From: Giardia muris
Lineage: Eukaryota > Fornicata > Diplomonadida > Hexamitidae
Assembly: GCA_006247105.1 (NCBI GenBank)
Contig: CM016928.1
Location: 682,001 to 746,000, forward strand
Direction: 5' to 3'
Length of the DNA: 64,000 nt
The notes under the pieces: model-generated
The model's database searches: none
Seen by the model: the letters and a program-made list of their open reading frames with translations, nothing else
Told to the model about the DNA's origin: nothing
Shown: in pieces, positions 8,883 through 18,965 of the stretch
Numbering within the stretch: position 1 is the first letter of the stretch
How the letters are laid out: every line of letters starts with the position of its first letter
Translations under genes and position numbers: made by a program

Positions 8883-11303
8883 CTATCTGGTTGACACCCC
8901 TGCGACCACAGTATTCAAGTTCCCTGTCTGGATCTGAAGTGCATTCAGGGAAGTAAGAAGCTTCTCCGTACTCTGTCTCATATCTCTGAAGACGGAAGGA
9001 ATCTGGGCCGCCTTTTTCTTCTTCAAGGCTTTCCCGAACTTCTTGATACTAGTCTGAAGAGGTCTGGAGGAAGAGGCGACCTTCTTAAAAGTATCTGAGA
9101 ACTTAGTCAAAGCCTCGTGAGTCGACGACAGAGATGTTCCACCATTAGGCTGCTGGCATGAAACTCGCATCTCGACACCACTTTGGACTGGCACATCACT
9201 TAGATACAACTCCCAGTTGACAGATTCCAAACGCTGCAGATTGTTGCGCAGATCGTCCAGCTCCTTGGACAGGCTTATAGGGGCATCGCAGACCATGGTC
9301 GCGCTCAGGGGTGGACTCTGCGGCTGCTGATCATTGATATGATGTGTCTCAGGCAACTTCTGACCCTCCTCCTTGTCTATCTGAATACTCATTTGCTCGC
9401 TATCTGGTGGCATGCCTCGAGCTTGGTCCTGTACGCATCTCTCTTCACAGATGCTTTCTACTTTTGTGTTCGCCCTCTTCAGATCCAATAAAGAGCTCTC
9501 GAGTCCAGTATTCTTTCTCTTTTCGTCCTCAAGTTGCCTGTGAAGAGAGGCACTTTCCTCAGTTATTCTTGACAGCTGCTCCCGAAGAGAGATGACTTCC
9601 TGCTTCGTTTGGAATAGCTCCTGCTTTGTTTCCTCCAGGGCATTCTTGGAGGAAGTTAGTTGCTCCTGGAGGGATGTCTTCTCAGCAATGAGCTCTTCGA
9701 TACGGGCCTGACGGTTGGCGTTCTCCTTCTCGAGATAAGCCACGAGGGCTTGTTTCTGGTCAGATAACTTCTGGAGGTCATCGTACCTTTTGGACTCATC
9801 AATAGTACTATCGAGCTGTTGTTTGAGGATATCGATCTCTAGAAGTAGTTGGGATACCTTTCCCTCCTTCTCCTCGTATGTACTCTTGGACGAAGCGAGC
9901 TCCTTTCCGAGAGATTTAACCTCCGCAGAAAGCTGATCAATGCAGGCCTTGTCATTTCGTTCCTTGTCCTCGAAATCTTTGTAGAGAGCATCTTTTTCTT
10001 CCTTGATCTTGGTGAGCTGGTTCTTGAGAGAAGCGTTCTCTTCCCTCGCCTCAGTAAGGCTCTTCTCGGCCTCCTGTGCCCTCTTGTTCAGGGCCTCGTT
10101 CAGCTCGTGATTCTTCTCGGCCTCTTCGTTGGCCTTCTGAAGCTTCTGCTTTAGGAGGTTGATCTCCTGATTCATCTGGGAGACATTTCCGCCTGTTCCC
10201 TCTTGTGTATTCTTGGAGGAGGCGAGTCGTTCTTGAAGGGTCGTCTTCTCGATGGTGAGCTCATCGATGAGGGCCTGTTTCTGGTCAGAGGCCTTCTGGA
10301 GCTCAGCGTGCCTCTTAGATTCCTCAATGGCCTCGTCAAATCGATGTTTGAGAGAGGAGTTTTCTCGTTTCATCTGGGAGAGTTTCTCCCCTATTTCTTC
10401 GTGTGTCTTCTTGGACATTGCGAGTTGGTCTTGAAGAAAGGTGTTTTTGGCAGTGAGTTCTTCGATAAGAGCCTGTTTCTGGTGAGATGTCTTCTGGAGG
10501 TCCTCGCACATCCTCGCATGCCTCTTGGATTCCTCAATGGCATTGTCGAGCTGCTGTTTGAGGGAGGAGACTTCCCGATTCGATTGGGATAGCTCATTCT
10601 TTGTTTCATTGTGTGCATTCTTGGAGGAGGAGAGGTCTTTCTTGAGAGATTCGTTCTCAGTGGTGAGTTCGTTGATGCGTCTTCGTAGTCTGAGTAGCTC
10701 AGGATCCGGTGGAGGAAGTCGTTCTGTCCCTTCGTTCTCGAGGAGCTGACGGACCTGGGTGAAGTCTCCTCTCTTTGGATCTCCGTTGTTCGCATGCCAT
10801 TGAGCTGTGTGATCATTGGCATCAGTCATTCCTTGCTCATAGGGAAGGAGAAGCTGGACAATCTCGGGGTAGTTCTGGTGTGCTGCGAGCATGAGAGCAG
10901 TCATTCCGGGAGGATAAGTGTTGAAAAGGTCGGTCCATTCCTCTGTCGACTGCCTCCCTACCTCTGAGAGAAGAAGTCGAACGCAGTCTGTCTTTCCGTT
11001 GCGAGCGACCCACATCAACACGGTACATCCATCATTGGTTCGCATTCCTATTTCCTCCTCAAGGAAGAGTATGCAATCGGAGTGACCTTCTTTTGCCGCA
11101 AACATCAGTGCGGTCCATCCCCCTTCGCTTCGCATTCCAATCTCTCTTTCAAGTAGAGGAATACAGTTGGAGTAGCCTTCTCTTGCGGCCCAAATCAGTG
11201 CCGTCCAGCCATCTTCATCCTTCTTCCCGATCTCACTAAGATTGGCTCTCACGGCCTCAAGGTCTCCATTCTTGGCAGCTCTCATCAATTCAGTGAGAGA
11301 CAT
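8883..11303 (-). CDS. Ankyrin repeat protein with long coiled coil (protein 21.1 type)
   Basis: An 806-residue protein. Residues 1-170 hold about five ankyrin repeats with the Giardia-type core 'WTALMFAAKEGHSDCI' and a final unit with 'LLLPYEQG' and 'HTAQWHANN'. After a linker ending 'ENEGTERLPPP', residues about 210-640 form a very long Gln/Glu/Lys-rich coiled coil with internal repeats built on 'SSLKQQLDNAIEESKRHA' and 'KQALIEELTAKNT'. The last 150 residues are less regular. It is probably a scaffold. The start at 11303 follows GACTCAAAAAG and begins MSLTELMRAAKNGD, the usual N-terminus of this family; a 141-codon upstream extension in the same frame is GC-rich junk. A TGTGAAC variant poly(A) signal lies 7 bp after the stop. 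Paralogues are at 13191 and 14594. Confidence 0.88.
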   Translation of the reverse strand: MSLTELMRAAKNGDLEAVRANLSEIGKKDEDGWTALIWAAREGYSNCIPLLEREIGMRSEGGWTALMFAAKEGHSDCILFLEEEIGMRTNDGCTVLMWVARNGKTDCVRLLLSEVGRQSTEEWTDLFNTYPPGMTALMLAAHQNYPEIVQLLLPYEQGMTDANDHTAQWHANNGDPKRGDFTQVRQLLENEGTERLPPPDPELLRLRRRINELTTENESLKKDLSSSKNAHNETKNELSQSNREVSSLKQQLDNAIEESKRHARMCEDLQKTSHQKQALIEELTAKNTFLQDQLAMSKKTHEEIGEKLSQMKRENSSLKHRFDEAIEESKRHAELQKASDQKQALIDELTIEKTTLQERLASSKNTQEGTGGNVSQMNQEINLLKQKLQKANEEAEKNHELNEALNKRAQEAEKSLTEAREENASLKNQLTKIKEEKDALYKDFEDKERNDKACIDQLSAEVKSLGKELASSKSTYEEKEGKVSQLLLEIDILKQQLDSTIDESKRYDDLQKLSDQKQALVAYLEKENANRQARIEELIAEKTSLQEQLTSSKNALEETKQELFQTKQEVISLREQLSRITEESASLHRQLEDEKRKNTGLESSLLDLKRANTKVESICEERCVQDQARGMPPDSEQMSIQIDKEEGQKLPETHHINDQQPQSPPLSATMVCDAPISLSKELDDLRNNLQRLESVNWELYLSDVPVQSGVEMRVSCQQPNGGTSLSSTHEALTKFSDTFKKVASSSRPLQTSIKKFGKALKKKKAAQIPSVFRDMRQSTEKLLTSLNALQIQTGNLNTVVAGVSTR

Positions 11304-11871
11304 CTTTTTGAGTCTCGAATGTCCACTTTCCTCCACTTTCCGACCAGATTCCCTCTCTCTTCCAGAAGCAGTCATCCCACTCATCCTCGGTCCCGGACCC
11401 CGACCCCAATGGGAGTGCAAAAGGCCTGGCCCAGTCATCACCTCCAGGCCCCCGAGGAGGCCCTCCTCTCGAGCAGCAGCCTCCGGAACGTCCCGGAGGA
11501 CAGCCATCTGTCCCCCTTGACCTGTGGGGCAGGATGCCGGAGGGCCGACTGGATGGTCCTCGACCACGAAGGAATGGGATCTGAGGGAGGCCTCCCGGCT
11601 CAAGAGACTGGACTCACCCTCCTTCCCAGTGCACTCTCTAGATCCCTGGCTGGAGTCCGGGGTGAGGGGCCAGACGGAACGGTCGGAGTGGTGTTCCTTC
11701 GTTCCCACACAGACTGCAAGGAGCATGCCCTGACGGAAGGTCTGCTCCTCGATCTAGTGCGCCCAATGTGACGAGGACCGTCTCGCCTGCTCCATCCCGA
11801 TGCAGCCTGAACACTCAGGCCTTCTGAAGGCCGTCCCCAAGCTCGACTAGATCTCTGCCCAGAGATTCACT
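11304..11871. other. GC-rich spacer with no supported gene
   Basis: About 570 bp between the ankyrin/coiled-coil start and the kinase remnant. Open frames exist on both strands but are low-complexity, Pro/Arg/Ser-rich and resemble no family. It could be decayed coding sequence. I see no RNA gene or promoter beyond the A-rich initiator next to 11303. Confidence 0.5.
11865..11871 (-). terminator. AGTGAAT polyadenylation signal of the dead kinase
   Basis: On the minus strand AGTGAAT follows immediately after the TAG at 11874-11872, a perfect AGTRAAY site left behind by the degraded kinase gene. Confidence 0.6.
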
Positions 11872-12290
11872 CTACATGAAGCTGTCAAGGCCAGTGATGA
11901 AGGGATGCTCGAGGAGCATCGAGGCTGTTGGACGCCGGATCGGATCGATGACGAGTGCTTGACGGCAGAAGTCCGAAAAGAGAACCTCCTCGTCGGTCAG
12001 GTTACAGCACCGCTCTCCGAAGAGCCAGTACTCGAGAAGGCCCTTCTGTGGCGTCTTGTCGTCCTTCTCCTAGGAGATCGGACCGATCAGGACACAGATG
12101 TCGGCCCGTGTGTCGTAGGGCGTCGCCAGGATGATCTCCGGGGCGCGGTAGGAGCGTGACTGAATGTAGCTGTGCATCTTGTCGAGGACGATGCCCCCGA
12201 CGAGGCTCCTGTCTGGAGGATGTTTCGGACTTCAGGTCGAGGAGATGAAGGGAGTCAACCGCCTTGGGGATCTGGTGTGATCTCTCCTGG
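11872..12290 (-). pseudogene. Broken protein kinase fragment (DYRK/CMGC-like)
   Basis: Read on the minus strand in three frames, this stretch retains kinase landmarks in the right order. First is an alphaE-like 'QIPKAVDSLHLLDLKSE' (catalytic-loop region, key residues altered). After a frameshift comes an activation-segment block with 'HSYIQSRSYRAPEIIL' and 'PYDTRADI'. After an in-frame TAG comes a C-lobe ending 'DPIRRPTASMLLEHPF' and a stop. SRxYRAPEIIL is typical of DYRK/CLK-type CMGC kinases. The N-lobe is missing, the HRD motif is damaged and at least two frameshifts and one internal stop are present, so no kinase can be made. An AGTGAAT signal directly follows the terminal TAG, so the original 3' end is preserved. 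Its upstream edge abuts a VSP-like remnant. The left limit is exact; the right is approximate. Confidence 0.75.
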
Positions 12291-13100
12291 GTAGTGGCAG
12301 GGTGTTGAGGAGCACTTTGTGGAAGTTCCATAGCCGTTGCTCCTTTCAGAGCACTGGTTGCAGCCAGAAGGATAGGTCTTGGAGCTCCCAGCATACCGGG
12401 AATGCATTTGGAGCAGGTCAGGACATTGCTGGAGACGGTGCAGGCCCACACCTCGGAACATTCCCTGGGTAATCAACACTCGAGGCAGTGCAGGAGACGC
12501 ACTTGTTGTCGACGAGAAGCCAGATGCACACGTCTTGCAGGTGAGGCCTTCTCCAGAACGGCCACCGGGGCTTCATATGCGCAGGTGTCGCAGTTCTCCG
12601 TTCGCCGTGTCACTGCAGAGGTGGAGTCTATTTGATGAAGGTGGGCGGATCCATTGCTGGCCGACTGACAAAGACCGCCAGTTGCTGATTGGCAGGACTT
12701 ACCTCCAATCTCCTGCGTCTGAGCGTTGCAGCACCCGTTGAACAGGAAGGAGGTGCTACTGCCTCCATTGCAGCCCGAGCAGGTCCTCTCCAAGACAGTG
12801 CAGTGGTCTGTCGCCTCTACTGGAGTTCCACACTCCATCGATAAGGGTCTGGCCTGTCTCTCTGCACCCCTTGCAAACCTCCAATCCCCGGAACAACGGA
12901 CTGTCGACTCGTCTTGCACACCTCCCTCTCAATGCCTCTCGTCGTCCCACGCCTCCTTGGCCCTGGAGGCTCCTGGGAGTCAGATGCTTCCGCTCCACAG
13001 CTGGTGTCGGACCCCACAGGAGCCTCAAGGCCATTGCAGAAGTCATCGAAGTCTCCCTTCAAGCAGAGGGTGATCATGAGAGAGATAGGGCATTCAGGAC
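12290..13100 (-). pseudogene. Broken VSP-like cysteine-rich surface protein
   Basis: On the minus strand several short frames together show a variant-specific-surface-protein pattern. A 'VCKGCRETGQ' CxxC unit near 12870 is followed, after a frameshift, by 'CTVLERTCSGCNGG', 'FLFNGCCN', 'KSCQSATGGLCQSASNG' and 'CDTCAY'. Another shift leads to 'CTVSSNVLTCSKCIPG'. The order and spacing match the VSP-like remnant at 19061-19732 (CKKC, a CTGC block, FLFEGGCYD, KLCQTAASGQC). At least two frameshifts separate these blocks, and no signal peptide, transmembrane span or CRGKA-type tail is seen. VSPs coat the trophozoite and vary during infection; this copy cannot encode one. Limits are approximate. Confidence 0.7.
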
Positions 13101-13190
13101 GCCTCGGGCTGTGCGGTCTTTTGAGAAGAGGGACAGTATCACATGGTAGAGGAGAGAAAGGCATGATGTGGACTATGAACTCTTCTGGTT

Positions 13191-14165
13191 CTAGAAGTAC
13201 GCCTTGACGGTGCTCTCGATGGGAATCCTGCAGAACGGGCAGGTCTGGTTCATGATCCGCTCTGCACAATTGGAGCAGACACAGAGGTGGCCACAGGGCT
13301 GGAGGAGCGTGTCCTTCGGGTTCGTGAGGCAGATGACACAGGTTGTGATCGCTTTAGCCTCTTCGGTCTTCTGGTTCAGGGTCCTCCGAAGGCTTCTGTT
13401 CATCTCCCGGCACTCCTCTAACCGCTCCTCAAGGGAGGAGACTTTCTGGCTCATTTGAGACGGCTCGTCATCCGCCTCTTCTTGGGCATTCTTGAGTGAG
13501 GAGAGGCCCCTCTTGAGAGACTCGTTCTCGACGGCGAGTTCGTTGACACACTCTCGGAGTTCGAGTACTTCAGAGTTCAGTGAAGGAGGAAGGCGCTTCG
13601 TGCCTTCTTTCTTAAGGAGCTTTCGGACCTGGGCGGAGTACCCTTTGTTGTTCGCATGCCATTGAGCGGTATGGCCTTCGGAATCCTTCAGTCCCTGTTC
13701 GTAGGGGAGGAGGAGTTGGACGATCTTGGGATGGCTTCGGTGGGCTGCAATCATGAGGGCAGTCGCTCCAGAAGGGAAGCCGTTGCACTCTTGCGTCGCC
13801 TGAACCCCAACCTCGGAGAGGAGGAGTCGGACACAGTTCGTGTGGCCGTTCCACACGGCCCACATCAGTGCGGTCCACCCATCCTTGTCCTGCACCCCGG
13901 TCTCCCCCCTGAGCAGGAGCGCACAGCTGACATGGCCTTCCTCTGCGGCCTTCATGAGGGCTGTTTTCCCATTGGCGTCTCTTTTGCCCTGCTCGTAGAG
14001 GTAGATGAACCCAACGACCTCGGGATAGTTGCGATGGACCGCGATCATGAGAGCAGTTGTTCCGGGGGAAAGCCCATTCCAGTCCTTCGTTGTTTGCTTT
14101 CCTGCCTCTGAGAGGAGGAAGCAGTCTGTGCAGTCCGTCCACCTTCTTCCTCTCCCCGACCTCAT
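13191..14165 (-). CDS. Ankyrin repeat / coiled-coil / RING finger protein, 5' end damaged
   Basis: About 324 residues. Residues 1-170 carry ankyrin units ('GKTALMKAAEEGHVSCALLL', 'GWTALMWAVWNGHTNC', then 'LLLPYEQGLKDSEGHTAQW'), residues about 200-265 a short coiled coil ('ELAVENESLKRGLSSL'), and the last 50 residues a C3HC4 RING: CVIC, then CGHLCVCSNC, then CPFC. This RING class is found in ubiquitin E3 ligases, so it may be an E3 with an ankyrin substrate platform. The N-terminus lacks the normal MSxxxLMxAAxxGD opening. The frame runs open into GC-rich sequence up to 14348 and the first recognisable ankyrin unit is cut, so the gene is probably 5'-truncated or decayed. The start given is one choice. 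Confidence 0.7.
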   Translation of the reverse strand: MRSGRGRRWTDCTDCFLLSEAGKQTTKDWNGLSPGTTALMIAVHRNYPEVVGFIYLYEQGKRDANGKTALMKAAEEGHVSCALLLRGETGVQDKDGWTALMWAVWNGHTNCVRLLLSEVGVQATQECNGFPSGATALMIAAHRSHPKIVQLLLPYEQGLKDSEGHTAQWHANNKGYSAQVRKLLKKEGTKRLPPSLNSEVLELRECVNELAVENESLKRGLSSLKNAQEEADDEPSQMSQKVSSLEERLEECREMNRSLRRTLNQKTEEAKAITTCVICLTNPKDTLLQPCGHLCVCSNCAERIMNQTCPFCRIPIESTVKAYF

Positions 14166-14593
14166 CGAGATCGTCCTTCCCTCTCGATGTCTCCACCAAA
14201 GGAGTGAGGGATGTTTCCGAGCCCCAGCTCCCTCTCCTCCGGTCCAAGAGGCCGATCCGCCATCTCGCATCCCCTCGACAACAGAGGGGCGTCCAGATCG
14301 ATGCACCCGTCCCCGGGAAGCCGGTGGGGCCCTCTCTCCGTCTGGCACGACTCTCGTCAGAGGCCCTTCGTCCTCGAGAGGGGAACGGGCCCGATCATCA
14401 CCAGGGGGTTGGGGGGCTATAAGGGGAGACCGATGACCAGTGGGAGCTCATCCAGGGACGAGAGCACCCCGAGGAGAGCTGTGGGCCTCCCGTCCTCGGG
14501 GCAGGTCGTTGGTAGTGGTTGGATGCCCAGAGTGTCGGATGGGCGGGGAGGGGGAGCCTCAGTCCGATGAGAGTTGATGCCTAATGCTCAAAA
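14166..14593. other. GC-rich spacer between two divergent ankyrin genes
   Basis: About 430 bp with no recognisable gene. The left part continues the minus-strand open frame but is Arg/Pro/Ser-rich and resembles decayed sequence. The right end carries the A-rich initiator GCTCAAAAATG of the plus-strand ankyrin gene. Confidence 0.5.
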
Positions 14594-16501
14594 ATGTCTG
14601 ATACGGCTTTGATGGAGGCAGCCGGGAAGGGGGATCTCAGGAGCGTGAAAAGGAACCTCAAGGATGTTGGAAAGAGGAACAAAAATGGCAACACGGCCCT
14701 GATGTTTGCCGCAAAGAATGGCCGCGCCGATTGCGTCCCTCTCCTAGAGAAGGAAGTTGGAATGCAGGACAATGATGGGCAGACCGCACTGATGAGGGCC
14801 GCCTACCATGGCAAGACAGACTGTGTTCGATTTCTCCTATGTGAGGCCGGGAAACAGACGACGAAAGAATGGAACGACTTTTTCAACAATTATCCTCCCG
14901 AAACAACTGCACTGATCTTTGCCGCAATTAATGGCCACTCAAACTGCATCCCCCTCCTAGAGAAGGAGATTGGGATGCGGGACAGCAATGGCGAGACGGC
15001 CTTGATGAAGGCCGCAAATGGGGGCCGCGCCGATTGCATCCTCCTTCTTAGGAAGGAACTCGGGATGCAGAACAAAAATGGAACTACGGCCCTGATGAGT
15101 GCCTCATCCTGTCCCAACTGCATCCCCCTTCTCGAAGAAGAGATCGGGATACAGAACAACGATGGATTGACTGCATTGATGCATGCCGCCCATAACGGTT
15201 ATACAGACTCTGTCAGACTCCTCCTCTCTGAGGTGGGGAAGCAGACGACAGAGGAATGGTGGGGCTTTCCCCCCGGAACAACCGCTCTCATGATAGCAGC
15301 CCATCAGAGTCACCTTGAAATCGTTCAACTCCTTCTCCCCTATGAACAGGGACTAAAGGATTCCGAAGGACACACGGCCAAGTGGTATGCAAACAACAGT
15401 TCAGAGAGAGGAGACTATACCCAAGTCCGCAAGCTCCTTGAGAACGAAGGAACAGAACGCACACCCCCGCCTCCCAATGGGCTGCTGCTCTTCTTGAAGT
15501 CCGTAATGATGGGGGACGTCGAGGGAGCCCAGAAACATCTGGACCACGCGGGATATCGAGATTCGACCGGGAAGACAGCCCTGATGTATGCCGCCTGTTT
15601 GGGGCAACCCAACTGCATCCCCCTACTCGAGAAGGAGTTCGGGCTCCAGGACAACGATGGCTGGACGGCCCTGATGCATGCCGCAAAGGAAGGCCATTCT
15701 GAATGTATCCCTCTCCTCAAGGAAGAAGTTGGAAAGAAAGATAATGATGGTGAGACAGCTCTGATGATGGCCGCAAGATGGGGCCATTCCGACTGCATTC
15801 CTCTCCTCGAGGGGGAGATCGGGATGCAAAACAACGATGGAGCGACCGCATTGATGCTGGCCGCCTCCGACGGTTATACAGACTGCGCTCGGCTTCTCCT
15901 CTCAGAGACGGGGAATCAAACGACGAAGGAATGGGATGACCTTCCCCCCGGAACCACAGCTCTCATGATAGCAGCCCACGAGAACTACCCCGATATCGTT
16001 GAGCTCCTTCTCCCATACGAACAGGGACTGACCGATTCTAATAGTCACACAGCTCAATGGCATGCGAACAAGGGGGACTCATGGGGAGGAGACTTCACCC
16101 GAGTCCGCAAGCTCCTGGAGAACGAAGGGACAACTCGCCTCCCTCCTCCATCGAACCCTGCTGAAATGCTTGAGCTTCGAGAGCGTGTCGATGAGCTCAC
16201 CACTGAGAATGAGTCTCTCAAGAAGGAGCTATCCCAACTGAATCAGGAAAACTCCTCTCTTAAAGCCCAGCTCTCCAAGACCATTGAGGACCTCAAGAGA
16301 GCACTCGCAGACCAGAAGGCCCAGAACCTCGCCCTCGAGAAGGAGAACGCCCAATTGAGGACCGAGAGCCATGACATGAAAGACCTTCAGAGACGCCTCG
16401 AGGAGGTGGAGGAGGAGAAGAGGGTCCTCCTCCAGAACCTCGCTGCCGTCGGGGGCAGGCTCACCAACCACCCTCAAGGCCTTGGAATGCCCACTGGATG
16501 A
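14594..16501 (+). CDS. Ankyrin repeat protein with C-terminal coiled coil (protein 21.1 type)
   Basis: A 635-residue protein. Two ankyrin blocks (residues about 1-285 and 300-500) are built from units such as 'GNTALMFAAKNGRADCVPLL' and 'GETALMKAANGGRADCILLL'. Each block ends with the same cap, 'LLLPYEQGL...HTA.W.AN' followed by 'RKLLENEGT'. The internal duplication is thus a whole-module repeat. Residues about 515-620 form a coiled coil starting 'LELRERVDELTTENESLKKE'. The opening MSDTALMEAAGKGD and the initiator CTCAAAAATG fix the start. No AGTRAAY signal is obvious near the stop, and the C-terminus lacks the RING found in the paralogue at 13191. Probably a cytoplasmic scaffold. Confidence 0.9.
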   Translation: MSDTALMEAAGKGDLRSVKRNLKDVGKRNKNGNTALMFAAKNGRADCVPLLEKEVGMQDNDGQTALMRAAYHGKTDCVRFLLCEAGKQTTKEWNDFFNNYPPETTALIFAAINGHSNCIPLLEKEIGMRDSNGETALMKAANGGRADCILLLRKELGMQNKNGTTALMSASSCPNCIPLLEEEIGIQNNDGLTALMHAAHNGYTDSVRLLLSEVGKQTTEEWWGFPPGTTALMIAAHQSHLEIVQLLLPYEQGLKDSEGHTAKWYANNSSERGDYTQVRKLLENEGTERTPPPPNGLLLFLKSVMMGDVEGAQKHLDHAGYRDSTGKTALMYAACLGQPNCIPLLEKEFGLQDNDGWTALMHAAKEGHSECIPLLKEEVGKKDNDGETALMMAARWGHSDCIPLLEGEIGMQNNDGATALMLAASDGYTDCARLLLSETGNQTTKEWDDLPPGTTALMIAAHENYPDIVELLLPYEQGLTDSNSHTAQWHANKGDSWGGDFTRVRKLLENEGTTRLPPPSNPAEMLELRERVDELTTENESLKKELSQLNQENSSLKAQLSKTIEDLKRALADQKAQNLALEKENAQLRTESHDMKDLQRRLEEVEEEKRVLLQNLAAVGGRLTNHPQGLGMPTG

Positions 16502-18455
16502 CCTGCATCCGGCAGGGGCAGGAGGTCGGAAGGCCCGGCCGGATGAAGGAGTCCCCGTCGGTCCTCCTATGGGCCTCCGGGATCAACGGTCATCGTCCAG
16601 TGCCCCGGTCTTCGTTCTTCGATCAAGAGGAGTGAACGGGATCACGGGAGGGACGAGAGGACGACCATGAGCCCTGGTTGATCCCAACCCGTCTCCATGA
16701 GGGAGGGCCGGCCTCCTCGGATCTGTCTGAGGGCATGGATGGAAAGCGGGGAAGGGAACCAGGTCGTGCATGGCTGTGTGAGCCAATCCCGACTGCTCAC
16801 TGCTCCGGACTCGTGACGGAAGTGGCTGTCCGGAGTTCACGCCCTCCAGCTCGTGGGGCCGTGCCACGAACTGGAGCCTGTTCGAGGAGCGTGAGGTGCA
16901 CGGGTCGACGCCACCATGGACAGTATCCTCCTTGGTCGTCCCACGATGCACTGAGGATCCTCGGGGATGACAGCATCCACGACGACGGGTCCTCAGGCAC
17001 GGGGAAGACCGCCCGAGTCGAACGGAGTGGGTGTCAGTCGGTTCGTGGAAGGGCACGTTCTACCTCCTTCCCGACTGTGGTGGTATCGGGAGGTCCACCA
17101 TCGGCTGGGGACGTCGGGGGGACCTGGAACCTCTGAGTTCGATCATCGGATAGAGCACGAGTCCTGTCCGATCTTATGGATCCCCTCGCTCTCGAACCCT
17201 GAGTCTAATACACCAGCCACTGGTTCGTCCCCTCCTCGCCCCAACTCGGCCTCCGACTCTGATCGTCCCCTTGTCGTCGGATCCCTGCCTCCTCCCGGAA
17301 CCCTTCTTGAAGGCACGAGGACCTCCTTTTCCACCCTTGCACGGATATCGTTCGAGTGGGGCTGTCATCACACGCCCGAGGAGGAGGAGAATACGAACGC
17401 CCCGAGACCTTTGCTATTAGGGAGCTCCTCCTGCAGGGACGTGCTCCCGGTCGTCCGTCTGACCCCCTCCCAACACGGACGCCAAGGAGGTCTCCGTTAT
17501 CTCCACCTCGGACGACTCTTCATCCGAGGTCATCCTGTCAGCAACGTGCAGGGAATCGGGGGCAGGTCAAGTGGTGGGAGGGCTGGAGCAAGACGGACGC
17601 CTTCAGACTGGTAGGTACGCGTATAGAGTGGCATCCTACCCCTCCCACCTCCTAGACGCCTGCACGTACAGGACCGACCGGACCGTCCCACGAGGGGGTT
17701 CGGGGAGGCGTCTCCCAACCAGGCCTCTGACGTGCCGTGACGACCGGACGTCATCGAGGACCTCCTTGAGATACGACCAGGAGGCCCGGGGACATGGGGA
17801 GGACCGAAACACGTGCCTGGAGGCCGCACACAGGGAACGGGCTCACCTCCCTTCCGGTCTTCCCGTCTCGACCCAGAACGGCAGCCCCATCACGAGTGCT
17901 TCCGGGGTCTCATACTACGACCTCGAGACGTCCGGTCCAGCCTGAGGCCCGATGGCACCCACAATGGGCGGGTCTATCCTGTCCAGGCACCCCGACGTGT
18001 GAACCCGGCTGCTACGGTCCCCTCAAGCACATTCACGGACTGCATCTGGCATCACTTAGATCCGAGTCTCCTCACTTCTGGACGATGAGGGCTTCCAGGA
18101 GAGCAAGGATCCTAAGGACACAGGGGATGGGGAAGGGAGACGACTGGAGAGGAACGGGGCAGCTCGGTAACTACGGGAGCTGTTAGCTGGCCAGCAGTAT
18201 GGACATGTCGGCCTGCATAGAGCTGTCCTGGTGGCAGGGACTAGGGCTGAGGCCCCCCGAGGCTCCCGTAGGTGGTCAGGCTGAAGGGTGCTCACTGGAC
18301 GGGAGGTTGTCATTGCTGCTCACGCAGTCCCCTTTCATCCTCCACATCATCTCGGACGTAGTGGACAATGATCTGCACAGGTACGTCGGGTAGCCGGCAG
18401 TGGAACCCAGCCCGGAGATAGGAATCACCCCAGCTCGCCAGCAGGAGTCAGGCGC
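16502..18455. other. 2-kb GC-rich region with no supported gene
   Basis: Short open frames occur on both strands but all read as Arg/Pro/Ser/Gly-rich sequence without domain patterns, and none has an A-rich start together with a poly(A) signal. It is bounded by an ankyrin gene and VSP-like remnants, so decayed accessory genes are the likeliest source. No tRNA, rRNA or repeat array seen. Confidence 0.5.
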
Positions 18456-18965
18456 TCACTGCGGAACAGCAGGTATGTACCCCCGGCCGACGTGGTTGAT
18501 CATCGCTTCCAGACAGTGGAGGTTGCAGCCGACCATCTGCTCGCACTCGAGACACAGGGGACAGGTGCCTTCAAGCATCCGGGCCTGCTCCTCGCTGTCG
18601 AGCCCTCTGTGGGGAGGAGCGGATGGCCTCTGATACTGGAGGTTCGTCATCGCTCTCCGACGGTGGAAGAGAAGCATGGACCCGGACGGGCCCCTCCCAG
18701 CACCCATAAAGGAGCGTGTGCACCTCAGGAGCTCTCCTTGTGGCGCGGTGGCGGCACCGAACTCGAGCAAGCTACTCATGGCGATGATGGTGGTATCGAC
18801 ATCTTCTCCATCATCCATCCGTCCATTGGAGCCTGCAGCCCTGCACGGATGCTGGGGGCTCGTGGGACCTGTACTCGCCGGGGCATATAGTACGTCCCTC
18901 ATGCAGATCCCCGGCCCGACTCCTCCAATCAGGACAGGGCAGGGCAAAACGGACCGGAGTTCCAT
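18456..18965 (-). other. Doubtful ORF with C-terminal cysteine cluster
   Basis: A 169-residue open frame from an ATG at 18965. The only pattern is a C-terminal 'CPLCLECEQMVGCNLHCLEA', possibly a zinc-binding or CxxC-type remnant. The rest is not recognisable. It lies just downstream of a decayed VSP-like gene on the same strand, so it may be part of the same graveyard. Coding status is doubtful. Confidence 0.25.

Noticed and set aside
12002..12451. 149-codon minus-strand open frame
   Set aside because: It joins VSP-like Cys sequence to out-of-frame kinase sequence, so it is an accidental frame across two pseudogenes.
16967..17945. Overlapping plus-strand frames in the GC-rich desert, considered as retrotransposon or gene
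   Set aside because: No reverse-transcriptase, endonuclease or other domain pattern; composition is Arg/Pro/Ser/Gly-rich and typical of chance frames in GC-rich DNA.
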